A DNA stretch of 5,327 nucleotides from Spirochaetales bacterium (GTDB lineage: Bacteria > Spirochaetota > Spirochaetia > Sphaerochaetales > Sphaerochaetaceae), in the NCBI GenBank assembly GCA_017475725.1, contig JAFVFA010000082.1:1-5327 (forward strand). The letters run 5' to 3'. The notes under the pieces were generated by a model. That model was given only the letters and a program-made list of their open reading frames with translations. It had not been told where the DNA came from and did not search any database. This document shows positions 1 through 4,944 of this stretch, one piece after another; the first letter of the stretch is position 1; each line of letters starts with the position of its first letter. The position numbers and the translations under genes were made by a program.

Positions 1-246
1 CTTGATGTCCTGTATGTCGAGAAGGTCCTCAGGTCCGAGGCCATAGCCTTCGCGAAGGGCGAAACCACAAAGGTCCATAGGCTGAATCCCTTCAGCGCCA
101 TGTTCAAGGACACTGTGACTTGGCTTGAACTGGAAGGCCGGAAAATGTTATTCCTAGATGTGAAGGGAACTGAATTCAAGCAACTTCTGAGCATTGCCCA
201 GGCAAAGCAGAAATACAGCCACAGTGTGGCGGATGTGAAAGGATGA
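1..246 (+). CDS. C-terminal 81 residues of an unrecognised protein (5' end outside the window)
   Basis: An open frame runs without a stop from base 1 to the TGA at 244-246, so only the C-terminal end of the gene is present. The visible part begins LDVLYVEKV and ends SVADVKG. It is charged and mixed in composition, with no transmembrane stretch, no Cys pairs and no motif I can assign to a family. Its alternating hydrophobic pattern around residues 38-55 (VTWLELEGRKMLFLDV) suggests beta strands, and a helical, Lys/Gln-rich tail follows. The next gene on the same strand starts 6 bp after its stop, and its Shine-Dalgarno (AAAGGA, 238-243) lies inside the last codons of this gene, so the two are probably cotranscribed. 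Because the neighbour is a Lar-like zinc ribbon of a type common in phages and integrative elements, this may also be an accessory gene. I cannot give it a function. Confidence 0.7.
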   Translation, partial: LDVLYVEKVLRSEAIAFAKGETTKVHRLNPFSAMFKDTVTWLELEGRKMLFLDVKGTEFKQLLSIAQAKQKYSHSVADVKG

Positions 247-252
247 TACACG

Positions 253-480
253 ATGGAAGACATACTTAAGGAAATAGAGCTTCAGGACTGTCCCCTGTGC
301 AGTGGGCCGGGCCTTCTTGAAGAGGAAGGAGGATGGTGCTTCTACGTGATGTGTCTGGACTGCGGTTGCCACACTGCAGAGATTCCATATGAGAGTCCGG
401 CTGAGCGCATTACATCAGCAAAGAACGCCGCACATCTGTGGAACATAGGAAAGGTTCTCAGAAGCGACCCAGGCGAGTGA
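253..480 (+). CDS. Small Lar-like zinc-ribbon protein (restriction alleviation protein-like)
   Basis: This gene encodes 75 residues. The ATG at 253 has AAAGGA at 238-243 as ribosome binding site, 9 bases upstream. The core shows two Cys pairs, C13-P-L-C16 and C34-L-D-C37, separated by an acidic/aromatic stretch (EEEGGWCFYVM). An AAHLWN segment follows near residues 59-65. This is the layout of the Lar_restr_allev zinc-ribbon family (CPFCGG, about 20 residues, CxxCG, then an A..AWN helix). The founding member, Rac prophage Lar, modulates type I restriction-modification. Most relatives are untested small phage or prophage proteins, so the restriction role is only a family-level guess. Extra cysteines at 29 and 39 are present. 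It follows a partial gene by 6 bp and ends inside a terminator hairpin. It faces the unrelated redox operon convergently, with only 5 bp between the two stop codons. Confidence 0.72.
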   Translation: MEDILKEIELQDCPLCSGPGLLEEEGGWCFYVMCLDCGCHTAEIPYESPAERITSAKNAAHLWNIGKVLRSDPGE

Positions 481-503
481 TATTCTCACTCACCTTTCTT
501 TTT
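472..503 (+). terminator. Rho-independent terminator for the plus-strand unit, built over two convergent stop codons
   Basis: The 9-base arms are GGCGAGTGA (472-480) and TCACTCACC (486-494), with loop TATTC (481-485), followed by the T-rich run TTTCTTTTT (495-503). On the plus strand there is one C/A mismatch in the stem. In a minus-strand transcript the same position is a G-U wobble, so the hairpin also forms there, but no U-tract follows it on that side. The three loop-proximal pairs are the TGA stop of the Lar-like gene (478-480) paired with the reverse complement of the TGA stop of the 4Fe-4S gene (486-488). Confidence 0.75.
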
Positions 504-1343
504 CAAATTGAAACCGAACGTTGACTCTATGGCATGAACAGGACACTGAGCCTTGCATTTTCCGCATCTTATGCACTCTGCGCTGTTCATGTCCTTCAGA
601 CACTTCACGTCCATAGGGCACACGCTCTCGCACTTCCCGCAGCCGATGCACTTTGACTTGTCTATCTCCATCTGATAGAGACTGAACTTCGAGAAGAGTC
701 CGTAGAAGGCTCCAAGCGGGCAGAGATACTTGCAGAAAGGCCTGTGAATCAGAGTTGAAGATATAAGGACAATCAGAAGAACACACATCTTCCAGCTGAA
801 CAGGAAGCCCAGTGCGCTTTGCAAAGCAGGATTTGCAAGGATCAATGGAATCCCCTCCAGGGCACCCGCCGGGCAGAGATACTTGCAGAACCAGGTCTCA
901 CCCATGTCAAAGTCATTCCTGATCAAGACAGGTAGAAGAAGCACCAAGACCAGAAGGACTGCATACTTGACGTAGCGCAGAACCTTGTCCAGCTTCGGGT
1001 TCACCTTGACCTTCTTTATCGGAATCCTGTGCAGAAGGTCCTGAAGAAGTCCGAAAGGACAGAGGAATCCGCAGACAAGTCTGCCGAGGACCATTCCGAA
1101 GAGCATCATCAAGCCAAGGACGTAGAAGCTGAATCTCTTGTTCCGTGAACCCAGCACAGCCTGAAGTGAGCCTATGGGGCAGGAACCCAGCGCACCTGGA
1201 CAGGAGTAGCAGTTCAGGACCGGGACACATAGGATCTTTGTGCCGCCCTTGAAGATCTGGCCCTTTGCGAAGCCTGCGGCATAGCCGTTGAAGAAGGCTG
1301 CCGCGAGAAACTGTATGATCGTTCTCTTTCTCTCGTGCTTCAT
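486..1343 (-). CDS. NapH-like polytopic membrane 4Fe-4S electron-transfer protein
   Basis: This 285-residue membrane protein belongs to the NapH/YccM-type Fer4_5 group. Hydrophobic membrane segments lie at about 72-90, 124-141 and 183-199, with a further weakly hydrophobic N-terminal stretch at 8-24. Cys-X3-Cys-Pro motifs occur at C91/C95, C153/C157 and C204/C208. The C-terminal soluble part is a two-cluster ferredoxin domain: C232-x2-C235-x2-C238-x3-C242-P and C257-x2-C260-x2-C263-x3-C267-P. An additional N-terminal group, C39, C45, C48 and C55 (NCYSCPGALGSCPIG), is also present. Relatives such as NapH move electrons between the quinol/cytoplasmic side and extracytoplasmic partners. Here no nitrate reductase is present, and the upstream genes are a membrane CXXC mini-protein and a TlpA thioredoxin, so reduction of those is the plausible role (inference). 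The ATG at 1343 lies 7 bases after the preceding stop, with GGGTGAGG overlapping that stop as ribosome binding site. It is the last gene of the operon. Confidence 0.88.
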   Translation of the reverse strand: MKHERKRTIIQFLAAAFFNGYAAGFAKGQIFKGGTKILCVPVLNCYSCPGALGSCPIGSLQAVLGSRNKRFSFYVLGLMMLFGMVLGRLVCGFLCPFGLLQDLLHRIPIKKVKVNPKLDKVLRYVKYAVLLVLVLLLPVLIRNDFDMGETWFCKYLCPAGALEGIPLILANPALQSALGFLFSWKMCVLLIVLISSTLIHRPFCKYLCPLGAFYGLFSKFSLYQMEIDKSKCIGCGKCESVCPMDVKCLKDMNSAECIRCGKCKAQCPVHAIESTFGFNLKKKGE

Positions 1344-1350
1344 CTAAGCC

Positions 1351-1491
1351 TCACCCGATTCCTATGCAGGACAGACAGATGTCCCTGGCCTTTCTGAGCA
1401 CTATTGTGGCTTCACCTGAGAATATGCCTATCAGAATGAAGGCAACTGCAATGGCTATTATGGCTATCTGGACAGCCAGTTTCCTCTTCAC
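1351..1491 (-). CDS. CD1871A-type membrane CXXC mini-protein (46 aa, GTG start)
   Basis: This gene fills the gap between the TlpA and 4Fe-4S genes. GTG at 1491-1489 overlaps the TlpA TGA (GTGA), and the stop is at 1353-1351. The 46 residues read VKRKLAVQ..., a single hydrophobic helix at about 5-24, a short link, then ARDICLSCIGIG at the C-terminus, with C39-L-S-C42. The basic N-terminus and one helix predict N-in/C-out topology, which places the CXXC pair outside the cytoplasm near TlpA. A C-terminal ICLxCIGIG end is what I recall for the CD1871A family of CXXC mini-proteins, which sit beside 4Fe-4S membrane proteins and TlpA proteins in anaerobes. Their biochemical role is, to my knowledge, not established. 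GGAG at 1503-1500 is 8 bases before the GTG and fixes the start. A dithiol relay between TlpA and the 4Fe-4S protein is an inference. Confidence 0.85.
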   Translation of the reverse strand: MKRKLAVQIAIIAIAVAFILIGIFSGEATIVLRKARDICLSCIGIG

Positions 1492-1979
1492 TTGGACTTC
1501 TCCAGCAGACTGTTGATGATCTTCATGTAGCCGTCCTTGCTGTTTGCACCGACCGCCGTCTGCAGGATGTTGCCCTGGCCGTCAACGAAGAAGCTTGTCG
1601 GATAGCCTGAGATGTTGTAATAGGAAAGGACTTCCTTGCCCTTCATCTTAAGAATGGTGCTTGTCAGCTTGAAGTAGTCCACTATCTCCTTCAGGTCTTT
1701 TGGAGCTTCATAGGCGTCTGCACAGATGAAGATAAGATTAACGTTCTCCGGAAGCTCCTCTGTCATCTGCTGAAGTTCAGGCATCTCAATGATGCAGTAG
1801 TAGCACCATGTGGTGAACACGTTGATCATGGTCACATCATATTCCTTGAATATCTCTGAAGTGATTACGTCGCTCTTCAGGTCCACGGCCTTGAGTTCGG
1901 AGAACGAGTTCTTCGGGCTTGTGGCAAAGACAGAAGACAATGCGATAACCAGGAGTAATGCGATCAATAATTTTTTCAT
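1488..1979 (-). CDS. Exported TlpA-like thiol-disulfide oxidoreductase (thioredoxin fold)
   Basis: This 163-residue protein has a clear signal peptide, MKKLLIALLLVIALSSVFA, with likely cleavage after A19. There is no lipobox cysteine, so it is probably free in the periplasm or exterior. The thioredoxin fold follows, with strand and active site MINVFTTWC59-Y-Y-C62, a helix containing EMPEL, the middle segment NLIFICADAY, and the cis-Pro loop S-G-Y-P127-T followed by FFVDGQGNIL. This is the TlpA/ResA layout at normal length. The WCYYC active site is unusual in having two tyrosines between the cysteines, where WCxPC is common. I chose the ATG at 1979 because it gives a canonical signal peptide. 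An ATG at 1994 would add MYNAR. Neither has a Shine-Dalgarno, so translation may depend on ribosomes finishing the upstream reductase gene, which stops 24 bases earlier. The next gene overlaps by 4 bases. Likely role: reduction of disulfides or an extracytoplasmic partner, fed by the downstream membrane proteins (inference). Confidence 0.88.
   Translation of the reverse strand: MKKLLIALLLVIALSSVFATSPKNSFSELKAVDLKSDVITSEIFKEYDVTMINVFTTWCYYCIIEMPELQQMTEELPENVNLIFICADAYEAPKDLKEIVDYFKLTSTILKMKGKEVLSYYNISGYPTSFFVDGQGNILQTAVGANSKDGYMKIINSLLEKSK
1500..1503 (-). promoter_or_regulatory. Ribosome binding site supporting the GTG start of the CXXC mini-protein
   Basis: GGAG on the minus strand lies inside the last codons of the TlpA gene, 8 bases before the GTG at 1491. 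No ATG occurs in frame, so this site is the main support for the unusual start. Confidence 0.65.
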
Positions 1980-2003
1980 GCGGGCATTGTACATTATTAG
2001 GAA

Positions 2004-3236
2004 CTACAGTTGGAAGTCTCCACGTGGCACTTCCAGAACAAGATCCGACAGGGGGAACGAGATGCAGGGATGTATATGGTCGGTCTCCCTGTCCATATGA
2101 CGTCTGGACTCGTTCTGCTCCGGTATGAACACCGAACCTGACAGCAGCTTGCTTCTGCACCATCCGCACTCACCGCTTCTGCACTTTGACGGGGCCATGA
2201 TCCCGGCCCTCTCGATTGAGCAGAGAACACTCTCGGAACTCGATGCCTTGATGTCATATGTATGGGGACCTTGGATTATCTTCACATCGAATGTCCTGCC
2301 TGCGGCCTCCGAAGGATAGCCGGGCAGGCACTCCACGTTCTTGGGGGCACCTGTGATCTCCCTGCGAACACGCCGTGCAGGGAGGCCAAGCTTCCTTGTC
2401 TCCTCCTCCATGAAGCGGTACAGACCCTCCGGCCCGCAGATGAAAAGCGAATAGTCACCCTCGGGGGCATACTGCTTTATTAGGTCGGCCGTTATGAAGC
2501 CATGCTCATAGCCTGCCCTGTCCTCATCTGAAAGCACATGGATGACCTTGACTTTGTCGGTCTCGTTCTGGATCATGTCCAGCTCGTTTCTGAAAAGAAT
2601 GGAGTCCTCGGTCCTGGACCCGAAAAGTATCGTCAGATTGAAATCCTCAATGGTGTCCCTGATCGCGTAGGCCATGGAAAGAAACGGGGTTATACCGCTT
2701 CCACCGGCCACTGCAACAACATTCCTGCTGTCTCTGAGCCTGTCATGGTAGAAGAAGCCCTCAGGACCGGAGATCAGCATCCGATCACCTTCCTTGACAT
2801 TGTAGATCAGATGGTCCGAGACGAAACCGCCTATCGTTCTCTTGACGGTTATGCAGACCTTCCCCTCCTTTGTGAGCTTTGGGGAAGACGAGATGGAATA
2901 GGGCCTGGTAACGCAGCTCTCGCCTATCTTGAGCTTGAGCGACACATACTGGCCTGCCCTGAACCATGCCGCAGGTGAGCCATCGGCGGTCCTGAGAATC
3001 AGGGTCCTGGCCCCGGCCTCCGGTCTCTCGATTATCTTGTGGACAACCATCCTCTGGGTCTCCGGATGCAGCAGCTTCGCATTGTTGTTTATCGGGAAGC
3101 TTGTGACAATGTCCCTGTCCTCCGCCTGCTCTATGGCCCGGTCCCTTCTTAGAGGCATGTTCTTGAACTGGAGCATGTCCTTGAACTTGAAGTTGCTGAT
3201 CCTGACCTTGAGTTTCTTCAGTTTCTCGCCCTTCAT
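2004..3236 (-). CDS. NAD(P)H-dependent FAD/2Fe-2S oxidoreductase (ferredoxin-NADP reductase fold plus plant-type ferredoxin domain)
   Basis: This 410-residue protein has no signal peptide, so it is probably cytoplasmic. Residues 1-62 are a basic, Lys/Arg-rich extension. An FAD-binding barrel follows at about 63-170, with R111-P-Y-S114 contacting the flavin and GGFVS (136-140) contacting the pyrophosphate. The NAD(P) domain is at about 171-290, with GGSGITP at 178-184 and C267-G-P at the C-terminal edge. A plant-type 2Fe-2S ferredoxin domain occupies about 315-410, with ligands C352, C357, C360 and C391 (CX4CX2C, then a distant C). All key residues of a phenol-hydroxylase/oxygenase-reductase type electron donor are present, arranged FAD-NAD-2Fe2S. 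The ATG overlaps the stop of the preceding gene (ATGA, 3233-3236), and GGGGAGG lies 7 bases upstream (3250-3244). The overlap suggests it is the electron donor for the CrtI-like FAD protein. Supply to the membrane 4Fe-4S protein is the alternative. Confidence 0.88.
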   Translation of the reverse strand: MKGEKLKKLKVRISNFKFKDMLQFKNMPLRRDRAIEQAEDRDIVTSFPINNNAKLLHPETQRMVVHKIIERPEAGARTLILRTADGSPAAWFRAGQYVSLKLKIGESCVTRPYSISSSPKLTKEGKVCITVKRTIGGFVSDHLIYNVKEGDRMLISGPEGFFYHDRLRDSRNVVAVAGGSGITPFLSMAYAIRDTIEDFNLTILFGSRTEDSILFRNELDMIQNETDKVKVIHVLSDEDRAGYEHGFITADLIKQYAPEGDYSLFICGPEGLYRFMEEETRKLGLPARRVRREITGAPKNVECLPGYPSEAAGRTFDVKIIQGPHTYDIKASSSESVLCSIERAGIMAPSKCRSGECGWCRSKLLSGSVFIPEQNESRRHMDRETDHIHPCISFPLSDLVLEVPRGDFQL

Positions 3237-4774
3237 ACCGCAGCCTCCCCGTCAAGCTCCTTGATGGCTATCTGGGCCATCATCTCGCCGCACTGGTATG
3301 CGGAGGAGTAGCCGTCACCTCTTGGACCTCCAGCACCAATCGGCCTCACACCCTTGATGGGGTAGTCCTTGTTCATCTGGAGGGTCCTGGAGATTATGTC
3401 ATCCCAGTCGCTTGTGGCATGGCCGTAGACGCAGCCTTCCGGAGTCCCCAGATATCTCGCGAAGGTCCATGGTGTCGCAATAGCGATCTCCTCGACATGG
3501 CCGAAGAGGTCTATGCCCGCCCTCTCCTTCACAATGGACATTAGCTTCTCCGCGCACCGCGTCTTGTACTCGGCGTAGTCCTCAGGCTTGAGGCCGTTCC
3601 AGTCAACAGGAGAGCCGAATGTCGTTATGGAGCAGAGGCAGGTCCCTTCCGGGGACGCCTTGGGGTTCACCACGTTGTAGCAGACAAGTATGGCGAACTC
3701 GTTGGACTCGAAGCCCTTCATCATGTTGGAGTACTCCTTCTCGGAATCCGCGGTGCCCACCATGAAAATGGAGTAATCGTTGATTCCAAGCTCCTCCCTT
3801 GTGACGTCCAGTCCCAGATGGACCGTGAACATCCTTGCGCTATACTTATGCTTTCTGGCGTTTGACAGTCTCCTTATCCTGGATGTCACGTGCTCCTTGG
3901 GGACCATCTTTCCATAGACGATGTCGTCATTCACGTTGGCCATCACATATTTGCAGGCAATATCACCGTATGGGGTCTTCACTCCCACGACCTTGTCACC
4001 TTCAAAGATTATGGAGTCAGCCCTGCAGTTGAACCAGATGTCGCCTCCAAGCTCGCGGAACTTGTCCTCAAGGGCGACCGACAGTTCATGGGATGTGAAG
4101 GTCGGGATATGGGCCCCTTCATCCAGATAGCTGCGGACCATCATTGCGTAGTGCAGGAAGGACAGATGCCCCAGGTCCACACCTAGATAGGACCAATATG
4201 TGGAGAGTATGTCGATGCACCTCTGCGGAAGCCGCATGGCCTTGAAGACGATCTTGCTCGAGTGTGCACCTACGACAAGCATGTTCCCGAAGTGCTTGAT
4301 TGCATACTTCAGGTCATACTTGTCAGTTCTGGAGAAGAACTCCAGACCCTCGCTCACCTCGTCGAAGAGACGGAAGAGCTTCTCCATCTTCTTTCTTGTG
4401 CCGGGGACGTACTTCTCCATGGCATCTATCATCTCAGCCCTTCCGCTAGGGATGGTCACATCCATCGGGCTTCCATCGGAGAACTTCCCGATCACACGGA
4501 AGCAGTCATTCACATCGACCCACTTGATGGGAAGGTCCAGTTCCCTGAACATCTTGCGGATGGAGCCCGGATTCTCCATGCTCCCGACACCCGCAAGCTC
4601 ATGCAGAGACGGGTCAATCTCGAATCTGCCACGGACATATGAGGAGGCGCATCCGCCAGGCAGATTGTGCTGCTCGACTATCAGTGTACTCTTTCCTGCT
4701 CTCTGAAGGTTCAAGGCGGCCATGAGCCCGGCGTTCCCGGCCCCTATGACAACCACATCGTATTCTTTAGCCAT
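3233..4774 (-). CDS. CrtI/phytoene desaturase-like FAD-dependent oxidoreductase, substrate unknown
   Basis: This 513-residue protein belongs to the carotenoid/retinoid oxidoreductase superfamily (the phytoene desaturase and retinol saturase group). The N-terminal Rossmann FAD site starts at residue 5: YDVVVIGAGNAGL (GxGxxG at 11-16), then the ribose-binding acid E34 and L-P-G-G-C at 38-42. The C-terminal FAD closure is at about 475-495 (GVRPIGAGGPRGDGYSSAYQCG), followed by a final helix. Length is normal for the family. No signal peptide is seen, so the protein is cytoplasmic or membrane-associated. No carotenoid synthesis gene (crtB, crtE) is in view, so carotenoid desaturation should not be assumed. 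Retinol-saturase-like reduction of an unsaturated substrate with electrons from the next gene is equally possible. The start at 4774 places the Rossmann motif where it belongs. A longer frame to a GTG at 4885 would add 37 residues read through the palindromic regulatory DNA. There is no Shine-Dalgarno before 4774. This is the first gene of the operon. Confidence 0.87.
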   Translation of the reverse strand: MAKEYDVVVIGAGNAGLMAALNLQRAGKSTLIVEQHNLPGGCASSYVRGRFEIDPSLHELAGVGSMENPGSIRKMFRELDLPIKWVDVNDCFRVIGKFSDGSPMDVTIPSGRAEMIDAMEKYVPGTRKKMEKLFRLFDEVSEGLEFFSRTDKYDLKYAIKHFGNMLVVGAHSSKIVFKAMRLPQRCIDILSTYWSYLGVDLGHLSFLHYAMMVRSYLDEGAHIPTFTSHELSVALEDKFRELGGDIWFNCRADSIIFEGDKVVGVKTPYGDIACKYVMANVNDDIVYGKMVPKEHVTSRIRRLSNARKHKYSARMFTVHLGLDVTREELGINDYSIFMVGTADSEKEYSNMMKGFESNEFAILVCYNVVNPKASPEGTCLCSITTFGSPVDWNGLKPEDYAEYKTRCAEKLMSIVKERAGIDLFGHVEEIAIATPWTFARYLGTPEGCVYGHATSDWDDIISRTLQMNKDYPIKGVRPIGAGGPRGDGYSSAYQCGEMMAQIAIKELDGEAAV

Positions 4775-4791
4775 AGATACAAAGATACCAG

Positions 4792-4822
4792 TTTTCCGGA
4801 TTCGCGGCTCATTTTTTCCGGA
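4792..4822. repeat. Direct repeat pair TTTTCCGGA, 22 bp start to start, one copy within a perfect 10-bp palindrome
   Basis: Exact 9-base copies lie at 4792-4800 and 4814-4822. The 22-bp period equals about two helical turns, which would place both on the same DNA face. The second copy extends to the palindrome TTTCCGGAAA (4815-4824). Both sit between the candidate -10 of the redox operon and its first codon, where a bound protein would block initiation or elongation. The binding protein is unknown. Confidence 0.4.
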
Positions 4823-4823
4823 A

Positions 4824-4829
4824 ATATTA
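4824..4829 (-). promoter_or_regulatory. Candidate -10 element of the redox operon
   Basis: TAATAT on the minus strand matches TATAAT at 5 of 6 positions and lies about 50 bases before the start codon at 4774. The best-placed -35 hexamer, 17 bases upstream (CACTGG at 4847-4852), is poor. The promoter would therefore be weak or activator-dependent. TAGTGAA, a half-site of the dyad described below, directly abuts this hexamer. Confidence 0.4.
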
Positions 4830-4852
4830 TTCACTAATGCCCTTTTCCAGTG

Positions 4853-4868
4853 TAGTGAATCTTCACTA
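4853..4868. promoter_or_regulatory. Perfect 16-bp dyad, probable operator in the divergent promoter region
   Basis: The dyad is TAGTGAA (4853-4859), a TC spacer, then TTCACTA (4862-4868), a perfect inverted repeat with 7-base arms. A third half-site, TTCACTA, lies at 4830-4836 in the same orientation as the right arm, 32 bp away (about three helical turns). It abuts the candidate -10 of the leftward operon. The dyad lies immediately upstream of the position expected for that promoter's -35 and about 18 bp upstream of the candidate -35 of the rightward M16 gene. Its size and symmetry suit a dimeric winged-helix regulator of MarR or similar type. The identity is not determinable here. Confidence 0.55.
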
Positions 4869-4885
4869 AAGATATATGAACACAC

Positions 4886-4915
4886 TTGAAGTTAAGGTGC
4901 AATGAGCTTTAAAAT
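4886..4915 (+). promoter_or_regulatory. Candidate sigma-70-type promoter for the M16 peptidase gene
   Basis: The -35 is TTGAAG (4886-4891, 4 of 6 to TTGACA) and the -10 is TAAAAT (4910-4915, 5 of 6 to TATAAT), with an 18-base spacer. Transcription would start near 4922, giving a leader of roughly 23 bases that carries the AGGAG ribosome binding site at 4933-4937. Confidence 0.5.
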
Positions 4916-4944
4916 TCAGACCATCACAGAAAAGGAGTCACAAA

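Noticed and set aside
1980..1994. Upstream ATG at 1994 for the TlpA gene (adds MYNAR)
   Set aside because: It spoils the canonical MKKLL signal peptide start and gains no ribosome binding site. It is kept only as an alternative.
2538..2978. 146-codon plus-strand open frame
   Set aside because: It lies wholly antisense to the FAD/2Fe-2S reductase, whose motifs are complete. The translation has no recognisable domain and the frame is a codon-bias shadow.
4200..4706. 168-codon plus-strand open frame
   Set aside because: It is antisense to the well-supported CrtI-like gene, low in sequence sense and Ser/Pro-rich, as expected from a reverse-frame shadow.
4780..4787. TATCTTTG on the minus strand, resembling the Bacteroidota -7 promoter element (TAnnTTTG)
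   Set aside because: There is no matching TTG -33 element at the right distance, and other genes here use strong Shine-Dalgarno sites, which Bacteroidota generally lack. It may be chance.
4853..4868. The dyad as a Rex or CRP/FNR site, attractive beside a redox operon
   Set aside because: Rex half-sites are TTGTGAA with a 4-base gap and CRP needs TGTGA-N6-TCACA. Here the half-site is TAGTGAA with a 2-base gap (AGTGA-N4-TCACT), so neither consensus is met.
4775..4885. Extension of the CrtI-like gene to a GTG at 4885 (37 extra residues)
   Set aside because: The extension has no ribosome binding site, would put the Rossmann FAD motif far from the N-terminus, and is translated from DNA that contains the dyad and the repeats. 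The ATG at 4774 fits the family.
4775..4944. Riboswitch or structured leader in the intergenic region
   Set aside because: The only strong symmetry is short DNA-type dyads. The expected leaders (about 23 and 43 bases) are too short for a known riboswitch class.
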